A stretch of DNA of 64,000 nucleotides from Halalkalicoccus sp. CGA53 (GTDB taxonomy: Archaea > Halobacteriota > Halobacteria > Halobacteriales > Halalkalicoccaceae). Positions 42,647-49,722 of the stretch are shown here, one piece after another (positions within the stretch are counted from its first letter, which is position 1; each line of letters starts with the position of its first letter). Made by a program: the position numbers and the translations under genes. Below the pieces are notes generated by a model that saw only the letters and a list, made by a program, of their open reading frames with translations, made no database searches and was not told where the DNA came from. The stretch spans positions 558,001-622,000 of the forward strand of contig NZ_CP144125.1 in NCBI RefSeq assembly GCF_036429475.1, read 5' to 3'.

Positions 42647-43498
42647 ATGACGGATGACTTCGGTCCACTCGACGTGACTATTCGCGGTCCAGGAGAGCCC
42701 GAGGTCGTGGTTGTCGGCGGTGTCCACGGCAGCGAAAAAAGCGGCGTTCGAGCGGTACGCCGCCTGTGGGAGGCCGACCTCGATCTCCAACGGGGTGTCG
42801 CGTTCGTGCTCGCCAATCCGGCTGCGATCGAAGCCGGCGAGCGCTACCTCGATTCGGATCTCAACCGCGTATTCCCCGGCGACCCGAACGGGGATCGAGA
42901 GGAGCGGATCGCGGCCCACCTCTGTGAGTTCGTCGAAGGTCGTACCACGCTCTCGCTGCACGGTACCGAGGCCAAACCGACGCCGTTCGCACTCATACAC
43001 AGCGCCCAGGAGCGCGAGTTTGAACTGGCCGCGGGGCTGCCCGTGCCGCACGTCGTCGATCACTGGGGGGTGAACGAGCAGACGATCACGACGTGCGGCT
43101 TCAGCGTCGAGATCGAACTCGCCTCGGAAGACTCAGAGGAAGCTGCCGCAGCCGCCGAATATCAGGCTTGCGCGTTCCTCAAGCGAGTGGACGCACTCCC
43201 CGGCGATCCGCCCGATGCCGATCCGGACTTCTTCCACATGGGCGACCCCGTTCCCAAGGACGCCGAGCGCTCCTACGAGCTATACGTCGAGAACTTCGAA
43301 CACGTTTCCGCAGGAACTGTCTACGCGAGTGTGGACGGGCAAGATCTGATCGCCGACGAGTCGTTTTGGCCGATCATGATGTCCGAGCACGGCTCGCCAG
43401 ACCTCCTCGGCTACAAGGGACGTAAGATCGGCGAATCGCTCGAGGATATCAAAGACACGTGGCTCGGCGACGACCGAGAACCGCGAAATTCTGAGTGA
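42647..43498 (+). CDS. Succinylglutamate desuccinylase/aspartoacylase-family deacylase (M14)
   Basis: A 283-residue zinc carboxypeptidase-fold enzyme of the AstE/AspA type. Metal ligands are in VVVVGGVHGSEKSG (HxxE, near 27-31) and LSLHGTEAKP (His near 106). The substrate Arg/Asn site is in DSDLNRVFPGDPNGDREERIAAHL near 68-90. The catalytic Glu is probably in CGFSVEIELAS near 150, and the C-terminal beta domain carries the usual insertion. Family members cleave N-acyl amino acids or act on lipid-linked groups. Substrate cannot be inferred, and no neighbouring pathway gene is present. Codon use is closer to the core genome. Confidence 0.85.
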   Translation: MTDDFGPLDVTIRGPGEPEVVVVGGVHGSEKSGVRAVRRLWEADLDLQRGVAFVLANPAAIEAGERYLDSDLNRVFPGDPNGDREERIAAHLCEFVEGRTTLSLHGTEAKPTPFALIHSAQEREFELAAGLPVPHVVDHWGVNEQTITTCGFSVEIELASEDSEEAAAAAEYQACAFLKRVDALPGDPPDADPDFFHMGDPVPKDAERSYELYVENFEHVSAGTVYASVDGQDLIADESFWPIMMSEHGSPDLLGYKGRKIGESLEDIKDTWLGDDREPRNSE

Positions 43499-43919
43499 AG
43501 CCGGCGAACAACAGTCAGTGGTATGTCTCTACGCTGGATATCTGTAAATGCTTTACACTGGTTCGGATACGCATTTCGAACCGTTACTTCTGTAGCTGTC
43601 GTATTCTGCTACTTCGTAGAGTTTCTTTGCGTATTCAGCGATGGTATCACATCGTTCAGACATATCTACGGCATCTGTATCGGGTTGTTGAGACCGGGCA
43701 GCCGTTCTCCAAGACTGAGTGGGTACCTAGCTCGTCCTCCTGCTGAATTCTCCCTCTGTATCGGTCACGTCGTTTCTGACATTAGTCTGGGGACTCATCG
43801 AATGAGTGCTGCATACACAGTGCGCCGTTCAGCAGTTACTCCCTGTTCAGCCCGTGCAGATTCGTCACCAGATGACACTATGTGAGTGTGTCACAACGGT
43901 ACTAAGGGTGATACATCTC
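43499..43919. other. Gene-poor stretch before the MBL gene
   Basis: About 420 nt. The ORFs present (e.g. 43523-43885) have no coding character. A sequence starting TGCTGAATTC at 43741 resembles the island motif on its left side, and CTCTGTATCGG just after it is repeated near 45098. Confidence 0.45.
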
Positions 43920-44003
43920 ATGGCAGAAGTAACACCACCAGACACAGACGAGGAAACGGAAATTCATCGAACTATTTCGGATGATGAGGTGAAAGAACGA
44001 TGA
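43920..44003 (+). CDS. 27-residue ORF coupled to the MBL gene
   Basis: MAEVTPPDTDEETEIHRT then ISDDEVKER and stop. It is highly acidic like a haloarchaeal protein. Its TGA overlaps the ATG of the MBL gene (ATGA), the usual sign of translational coupling. It could be a small partner protein or a leader peptide. Very short, so uncertain. Confidence 0.4.
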   Translation: MAEVTPPDTDEETEIHRTISDDEVKER

Positions 44004-44770
44004 GAATCCCCTGGAACATAGAATCCCGACTCAGGGAAGAGCACGTGGCCACGGAAGTGGCCGATGGTGTCTACCAGCTCTGTTCAACCATGACCAATAT
44101 GTACCTTATCGAGGACGATGGCGGACTGACATTGGTCGATGCGGGAGTACCTGCTCACATGGAACTGCTGCAGGCCGGGCTCGAACGAATTGGGGCCGAA
44201 ATAGCCGACATTGAGGCGTTAATTCTAACGCACGTAGATCCGGATCATATAGGACTGGCTGAACCACTTCGCAAGGAGGGAATCCCCGTTTGGGTCCCCG
44301 AAGATGGGTACGAAGCAGCGTTGGAAGGCTTAGGCAAGCCACCTATCGGATTCTACTTCTTCATGTGGCGACCCGCTTATGCGCGATTTATCCGCGCTCT
44401 GATGCAGGATGGCATGCTCGACGTGGAACCGATTACTGAGGCCCACACGTTCACGGACGGTCAGGTATTGGACGTCCCCGGTCGGCCTGAGGTGATCCAA
44501 ACACCCGGACATAGGAAGGAGCACTGTTCGTTCTGGTTGGAGAACTCTCGAATCCTCTTCGCTGGCGACGCGCTATTAACGTTTGATATAATGAGTGGGA
44601 AGGCCGTGGATCCCGAGCCCGTGCGGGGAGGGGATCTGTTTAACTTTGATAAAGGGCAACAAACGGACTCCGCACGAAAACTGGCCACGCTCGGCCAAGT
44701 CACCCTGCTCCCTGGACATGTCGATCCATGGGTGGGAGATGTCGGGGAGCTTCATTCTCCACCTGATTAA
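44000..44770 (+). CDS. Metallo-beta-lactamase-fold hydrolase
   Basis: A 256-residue MBL protein. VADGVYQLCSTMTNMYLIEDDGGLTLVDAGVPAHM (about 20-54) is the usual start. The metal motif is ALILTHVDPDHIGLAEPL near 73-90, with Asp at the second histidine position (HxDxDH) as in a recognised subgroup. IQTPGHRKEHCSFWLENSRILFAGDALLTF (about 165-195) and LLPGHVDPW near 237 give further ligands. A Phe/Trp-rich insertion (FYFFMWRPAYARFI) lies at 115-130 and may bind a lipid or the membrane. The substrate is unknown; thioesterase, lactonase and glyoxalase-like activities are all possible. Confidence 0.85.
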   Translation: MRIPWNIESRLREEHVATEVADGVYQLCSTMTNMYLIEDDGGLTLVDAGVPAHMELLQAGLERIGAEIADIEALILTHVDPDHIGLAEPLRKEGIPVWVPEDGYEAALEGLGKPPIGFYFFMWRPAYARFIRALMQDGMLDVEPITEAHTFTDGQVLDVPGRPEVIQTPGHRKEHCSFWLENSRILFAGDALLTFDIMSGKAVDPEPVRGGDLFNFDKGQQTDSARKLATLGQVTLLPGHVDPWVGDVGELHSPPD

Positions 44771-45148
44771 TGACCTCGCTCTAGACAAGAAATTTGTTTC
44801 CCTACATGGCTAAATCAGAGTTGTGGAATGACGCGCTGTTTCGTCACCCGGTATGAAACATTTTTCCAATACGTATTAGAAGTCGCGATGTTTGAACCCT
44901 CTACATCTCGCACTGGTTTAGCAGAAGCTTGGTGGGGTTGTCACGACTGAAGTGATAATCTCGGGCAGTTTCTCCATGCTGCCCCCGATAGGTCTATCGT
45001 ATGTATCGGTATGTTTGGCGTGAGGCATACGCCCCCTGTACACATCAGACTGTTTGTGACAGTCTAATACCAAGAGAATACCAGCCTGCAACATTCACAC
45101 TCTGTATCGGGCACGCAGTTCCAAAAAGAAATTTGATTCGAGGAGCGC
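44771..45148. other. Intergenic stretch before recombinase relic 2
   Basis: About 380 nt of AT-richer sequence. It shares CTCTGTATCGG-N-CACG (around 45098-45113) with 43752-43767. No ORF, RNA gene or full copy of the island motif was seen. Confidence 0.45.
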
Positions 45149-45859
45149 CTACCGGTGGTGGACTCGACGCAGCGCATCAGCGGTTGCCGTGCCCGAGATA
45201 CGGATGTACTTCTGAGCAGTCGCCAGATCGCTCCATCCCAGTAGCGCCTGTAGCGGTAGGGGTGCGACGCCTTTGTACGCGTGATAGCTGGCGGCGGTCG
45301 CTCGCAGACAATGTGGGCAGACGCGACCAGCGATGTCAGCTTCGTCGGCTGCCGCTTGCACACGTCTATCGATCGTTGTCCGTGAGCGTGGGAATTCGTC
45401 GTACCGGGCAGCAAAACGTTCGAAACACAACTCAAGCCGAAGCGAGAGGTCGAACAGAATAAGTCGAGCCGAGGCTACCGTCTTCGGGTGCCACCGGGAT
45501 GCGACGGTATCAGTGACGAACAGGTCGTCATTGTGTGCGGCCCCTTGGCGAGCTTGCCGACAGCAGTATCCACACCGACACGGTTCGTGCTGGGGTGTTC
45601 GAATCGTTCGCCGGTTCCAATTCACCCACGCAGTCTGAAAATGTGCGATCTCGCCTGCCCACAATCCGAGTCAACCTGCGGCGAGACAAATGAATCGAGC
45701 CTCGAAGTCGTCTGGTTCGGAAAGTTCTGAGCATGCTTCCAGTAAGAGTTCGAATTTCCGATCTGTGAGCACATCCTGGTGAGTGTGCCGGGTGGTCAGT
45801 GTCCCTCGGTACCGGTCGGCCCACTCAGTAGCAGGTTGGTTGTGGTGAGACACCAACAA
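45149..45859 (-). pseudogene. Tyrosine recombinase (XerC/D-like) relic, copy 2
   Basis: It begins MLVSHHNQPATEWADRYRGTLTTRHTHQDVLTDRKFELLLEACSEL..ARFICLAAG, then a TGA (45671-45673) where copy 1 has Arg (CGA to TGA), then LGLWAGEIAHFQTAWVNWNRR and onward without further breaks to PHCLRATAASYHAYKGVAPLPLQALLGWSDLATAQKYIRIS..RRVHHR. The first catalytic Arg position reads W (LGLWAGE against LGLRAGE in copy 1). It keeps HCLR and the nucleophile Tyr. The ~236-residue length is short for an integrase. Inactivated by one stop and one active-site change. Confidence 0.85.
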
Positions 45860-45898
45860 TCGTCTTCGTGCTATTGAGATGGGAGTATCGTCCGGTGG

Positions 45899-45925
45899 TG
45901 CTGTATAGAAAGCACGAATGTGGCA
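45899..45925 (+). repeat. Palindromic island motif, copy 4 (half conserved)
   Basis: TGCTGTATAGAAAGCACG then AATGTGGCA. The left arm matches copy 1 with one change. It lies 40 nt outside the start of recombinase relic 2, the same place that copy 2 has relative to relic 1 (39 nt). Confidence 0.5.
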
Positions 45926-45978
45926 CGAGGCTCAGCCCAATTTGCGAAGGTAGTGATCGTTCAATACAGAGAACGGAT

Positions 45979-46698
45979 CTATCGGTCTGTCCCTTTCCAG
46001 TCGTCCGGGTCCCCTTCACGGAATTCACCCTTGGCATGGCGCTCGCGGGGCCAGAAGCTGACGCCCAGCAGTACGACGTAGAACACACCCACAACGCTAA
46101 CCACAGCAATCCCGGGGATACGGGCGATTCCAGCGGTTGTCAGCCAGTCTTGGCGCGGCGCGAACGCTGTAATCCTGAAGACCCACGCGACCAATAGAAC
46201 ACTAAGCAGAGCAAGGTACACACGCCGGAGCCGGTTTACGAGTGCTTCGTATAACGAGACTTTCAGCGTCGGCCTGCGATAGTCCTTGCTCAGTTCCGCT
46301 CGCCAGTCATGACTTTCAGTGCCTTGGGACGGATCGAGGGCGTTTGCGAACAGGTTCTCTTGGATGACTCGAGCACGAGAGCGAAAGACATCGTAGTCCC
46401 GGTACCGCCGTGCTTCGATGCCCAGAAAGATGGTGACGACAACGATCCCGATCAGTAAGATGTAGTGTGGGTTATCGGTACTCGAAAACGCCCACGTCAA
46501 GATTGCTGCCATCAGCGTCACCGCCCACGTCGTCGTCTCGTCGAGGCGCTGGCGCCACGTCCCCACTCGGTCTATCTCTCCGCGATAGGCGTGGGCCATC
46601 ACCGAACCGAGTCCCGTACTGTCGTCAACCATTTCGCGGCCGATCTCCCGTTGGTCTGGTGCAGTTGGGTCGAACTCGTCGCTACTCGAATCGGTCAT
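45979..46698 (-). CDS. DUF2270 membrane protein
   Basis: A 239-residue protein with a cytosolic N-terminus (SSDEFDPTAPDQREIGREMVDDSTGLGSVMAHAYRGEIDRVGTWRQRLDETTTWAV). Four membrane segments follow (TLMAAILTWAFSS, YILLIGIVVVTIFLGIEARRYRDYDVFRSRARVIQ, VYLALLSVLLVAWVFRITAF, GIAVVSVVGVFYVVLLGVSFW). The block RGEIDRVGTWRQRLDETTTWAV and EARRYRDYDVFRSRARVIQEN are typical of DUF2270, an uncharacterised family in haloarchaea and bacteria. It is the last gene before the right edge of the island. Confidence 0.88.
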   Translation of the reverse strand: MTDSSSDEFDPTAPDQREIGREMVDDSTGLGSVMAHAYRGEIDRVGTWRQRLDETTTWAVTLMAAILTWAFSSTDNPHYILLIGIVVVTIFLGIEARRYRDYDVFRSRARVIQENLFANALDPSQGTESHDWRAELSKDYRRPTLKVSLYEALVNRLRRVYLALLSVLLVAWVFRITAFAPRQDWLTTAGIARIPGIAVVSVVGVFYVVLLGVSFWPRERHAKGEFREGDPDDWKGTDR

Positions 46699-46840
46699 AG
46701 AGGAGAGACATCTCCTCGCTCCATAAGCAGTTATGGTGACAGCGTAATCTGAGTGTCATCTACTGGGGAACATCGAACAGTACGCACCCACAATGATCGG
46801 CTGATTCAACGCAATCCGACCGAAACAAACGAAGTGACCT

Positions 46841-46867
46841 TGCTAAATAGATGCTCTCTATTCATCA
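46841..46867 (-). repeat. Palindromic island motif, copy 5 (inverted)
   Basis: The reverse complement reads TGATGAATAGAGAGCATC then TATTTAGCA, the same layout as copy 1 in the opposite orientation. It marks the right edge of the AT-richer island, about 100 nt before GC-rich coding sequence resumes. Confidence 0.55.
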
Positions 46868-46964
46868 CCCAAATTGGAATCGGTTACCGATTCGTGCAAA
46901 CAGAACATTATAAAGACTTCCGCTCATCCCTCCCCTCGTTTCAATGACACAGTCGCTGCTGGAA

Positions 46965-47771
46965 TCACTCCTCGTGTTCGATCGTCCAGCCGGCCTTCTC
47001 CGCAGCCTCCGCGAGGGGGACGAACTCCCAGCCCGCGGCCTCGGCGATCGGCTCGTCGCTCACCGCCCCCACGAGCACCATCCGCTCGGCGTAGAACATC
47101 GTCTCGGGCGTCACATCGGCGAGCCGTCTCTCGGGACCGTCCTCCGAGCCGCCGAAGAAGTCGATCTCGAGGCCCTCCCTTCGCTGGAACCCCTTGATCG
47201 CCGGTGTGGAGACTTTCCCGACGACACCGATCCAGTCCGCCCAGCCGCGGGCGTCGGCGATCACGAACCGGGGGTCGGAAAGCCGGTTGAGCGCCTCGTA
47301 GGTGATCGCGAGCGTCATCTCGCTCGCCGCCCCGGTGTCGTCAGCGCTCGATGAGGTGGATTCGGACGGTTCGGCCGCCGAATCGCCCCCAGAAGAACTC
47401 CCCGCCCCAGCGCCGCCCTGCTCCGCGGGCAGCCCCACCGGACCGGTCGGGATACGCGGAATTCCCGGTGGCCGTTCGGAACTCTCGGGCCCACTCCCGC
47501 TCGTCTCGGAGGTGTCCTCCGGACCCTCGTCCTCCTGCGTCTCAGCCCCGTCGTCCGAGGTCTCGCCGGCCTCGTCCGTTCCACCGCCCGGGCCGTCTAT
47601 CGGTTCCTCCGGTCCCTCGTCGGCCGGCTCCCTCTCCGAGGACGACCAGACGGGTTCCGGTTCGTCCTCCGGGTCGCCCTCGCCGCGCCAGAGCCAGTCG
47701 CCGTGGTTCGCCTCCGACTCCTCGTCGGGCTCCTCGACGTCCATCTCGTCGAGGTCGATGCTGTCAGCCAT
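46965..47771 (-). CDS. Acidic haloarchaeal protein (DUF7124-like), downstream of AOR
   Basis: A 268-residue protein. Residues 1-150 are disordered and very rich in Asp, Glu, Ser, Gly and Pro. The C-terminal ~115 residues are folded: MTLAITYEALNRLSDPRFVIADARGWADWIGVVGKVSTPAIKGFQRREGLEIDFFGGSEDGPERRLADVTPETMFYAERMVLVG and GWEFVPLAEAAEKAGWTIE. This matches my memory of the haloarchaeal DUF7124 domain; function unknown. It overlaps the AOR gene by 8 nt (ATGGCTGA), so the two are translationally coupled. Confidence 0.7.
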   Translation of the reverse strand: MADSIDLDEMDVEEPDEESEANHGDWLWRGEGDPEDEPEPVWSSSEREPADEGPEEPIDGPGGGTDEAGETSDDGAETQEDEGPEDTSETSGSGPESSERPPGIPRIPTGPVGLPAEQGGAGAGSSSGGDSAAEPSESTSSSADDTGAASEMTLAITYEALNRLSDPRFVIADARGWADWIGVVGKVSTPAIKGFQRREGLEIDFFGGSEDGPERRLADVTPETMFYAERMVLVGAVSDEPIAEAAGWEFVPLAEAAEKAGWTIEHEE

Positions 47772-49563
47772 CCTCCGTCACCCCCGATGATCGATCATCC
47801 TCGTTCGTCCCCCTCGCACCCTCCCCGTCGGTGAGGTGGTCCAGATCGAGCCGCAGGAGGAGGTCGTCCGTCGGCCGACCCTCCCGGTCCCAGCCGCGGA
47901 GGGAGTAGTACGCGTCGAGCAGCCGCCCGAACGACGCCCGATCGACGACGCTTCCCGCATCCGCCTCGCCGTCGAGCGGCTCGGTCAGCGCCGCCGGGAG
48001 TTCGTCGTCGTGCCTCGAAAAGCCCTCGCGGACGTTGAACAGACGGACGAGCGTCCAGATCCGTTCCCCGACGAGGGCGAGCTCCTCGGCGTCGTGGTCG
48101 TGCCCGACGGCCGAGAGCCACTCGACACAGCGCTCGCCGCGGAACGTCTCCTCGAGGAAGTCGTCGGCGATCAGGCTCCAGAGCAACGCCCGGCGGTTCT
48201 GTTCGGCGATCACTGCCCCGACGCGCTCTTCGGGGCTACGAGTCTCGCCCGAGACCGCCTCGACCTCGACCGGCCGGGCGCGGCGGTGACAGCCGCCCCG
48301 GTCGCTCGTGGCATACGCCAGCGCCATCGTCTCGGTGCGTCGGGGGTCGTACGAGGAGAGCTCCATCCCCTTCACCGTCGGGATCAGCCCCTCGCCGCCG
48401 AAGCGCTCGGCGGCGCTCTTGACGCCGTCGGCGAGTGCGTCGCCGAGCGGCGTCGACCGGTCGGCGATCTCCTCGATCAGCGTCCGGGCGGCCGTCTCGT
48501 CGCCGAATCCGATCTCGCGATCGATCAGCCCCCGCTCGCTCGCGCGGGCGGCCCACGCGACCGCGTTGCCCGCGGTGATCACGTCCAGGGCGAGCCGATC
48601 GCAGACCGCGCCGAGCGTCGCGACCGCGTCGAAGTCGTCGATACCGAGGCCTGCACCGAGGACGATCGGCGTCGCCCCCCGGGGAACGCTCTCGCCCTCG
48701 TCGGTGTCGACCCGGAACCCGCCCGGGACGGCGTCCTCGGGCCGTTCCCGGCCGACGGCCGCCTCGCGGACCCGCTCGATGCCGATCCCCGAGGTTCCCT
48801 CGAAGCGACCCTCCTGCCAGCCGCGGGTCGGGAGTGCTCCCACCTCGTTGGCGAAGTCGACCGTCTCCAGCGTGTCGCTCGCGGCCAGCCACCGCCCGGC
48901 GTCGCTCCCGGCGAACGTCTCCTCGGTACGCTCGCGCAGGTCGACCAGCCCCTCCGGCTCGGGGCCGCGAGCGACGACTGCCTTCAGGTTCTTCGAACCC
49001 ATCACCGCGCCCGCGCCGCCGCGGCCCGCGTGGTGGTCGCCGCCGTCGGAGGCGATCGTCGCGTAGGCCACGCCGTTCTCCCCCGCGGGCCCGATACAGG
49101 CCACCGCGCTCACCGGAAACCGCTCACACGTCTCCGCGGCGTCGAGCCCCCGAAGATCGTCGGCGGGTTCGATCGTCACCCCGTCGTCGCTCGCGTGGAG
49201 TGCGACCGGTTCGTCGGCCGCGCCCGTGACAAGCACGTCCAGGTGGCTCGGGAGCGACCCCGCCAGCCGACCGGGGAACGAGCCGCCGCCGTAGGAGTCG
49301 AGGAACGCGCCGGTGAGCGGCGACTTCGTGATCGCCGCGTAGCGCTGCTCGCCGGGGGTGTAGCCGGTCAGCGGGCCGAGCACGAAGAGGAGAGCGTTCG
49401 ACGGGGCCAGCGGATCGGTTCCCGCGTCGATCTCGTCGTAGAGGGTGCGAGCGCCGAGTCCCTTCCCCCCGACGAACCGATCGAGCCACTCGGGAGGGAT
49501 GGCTTCGCTTCTCACGCGCCCCGTGGAGAGGTCGACCCGTAACAGCCGGTCCCTGGTGGGCAT
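47764..49563 (-). CDS. Aldehyde:ferredoxin oxidoreductase-family protein lacking cluster cysteines
   Basis: A 599-residue tungstopterin-oxidoreductase family member. Domain 1 has LLRVDLSTGRVRSEAIPPEWLDRFVGGKGLGARTLYDEI, ALLFVLGPLTGYTPGEQRYAAITKSPLTGAFLDSYGGGSFPGRL and HHAGRGGAGAVMGSKNLKAVVARG, all typical AOR blocks. LPTRGWQEGRFEG is followed, where CxxCxxxC should stand, by a stretch (REAAVGRERPEDAVPGGFRVDTDEGESV) without any Cys; the distal ligand near the C-terminus is also not seen. CDRLALDVITAGN is kept. The cofactor site may exist without the FeS relay. It is divergent from the formate dehydrogenase operon and coupled to the downstream acidic protein. Confidence 0.85.
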   Translation of the reverse strand: MPTRDRLLRVDLSTGRVRSEAIPPEWLDRFVGGKGLGARTLYDEIDAGTDPLAPSNALLFVLGPLTGYTPGEQRYAAITKSPLTGAFLDSYGGGSFPGRLAGSLPSHLDVLVTGAADEPVALHASDDGVTIEPADDLRGLDAAETCERFPVSAVACIGPAGENGVAYATIASDGGDHHAGRGGAGAVMGSKNLKAVVARGPEPEGLVDLRERTEETFAGSDAGRWLAASDTLETVDFANEVGALPTRGWQEGRFEGTSGIGIERVREAAVGRERPEDAVPGGFRVDTDEGESVPRGATPIVLGAGLGIDDFDAVATLGAVCDRLALDVITAGNAVAWAARASERGLIDREIGFGDETAARTLIEEIADRSTPLGDALADGVKSAAERFGGEGLIPTVKGMELSSYDPRRTETMALAYATSDRGGCHRRARPVEVEAVSGETRSPEERVGAVIAEQNRRALLWSLIADDFLEETFRGERCVEWLSAVGHDHDAEELALVGERIWTLVRLFNVREGFSRHDDELPAALTEPLDGEADAGSVVDRASFGRLLDAYYSLRGWDREGRPTDDLLLRLDLDHLTDGEGARGTNEDDRSSGVTEDG

Positions 49564-49690
49564 CCTACACCTCCTGACGGACCGAGGGGGGTAAACGTCA
49601 CGGTACGCGAGGGCGGGCCACGCGTATTCGGGGTAAATAGTACCGGGTGGTTGAACACTGTACAACAGAACGAATTATAGTCTAACGGAA

Positions 49691-49700
49691 CTTTTTTAAG
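49691..49700 (+). promoter_or_regulatory. TATA box of the formate dehydrogenase operon
   Basis: CTTTTTTAAG lies 23-32 nt before ATG 49723, consistent with a leaderless mRNA. The 159-nt region also serves the divergent AOR gene. Confidence 0.6.
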
Positions 49701-49722
49701 GAGATACCACGCTTGCCAATAT

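Noticed and set aside
43523-43885. 120-codon ORF upstream of the MBL gene
   Set aside because: Cys/Arg/Ser-rich, not acidic, no domain; looks like random open frame in AT-richer sequence.
47836-49542. 568-codon plus-strand ORF opposite the AOR gene
   Set aside because: No domain; the minus strand shows clear AOR blocks.
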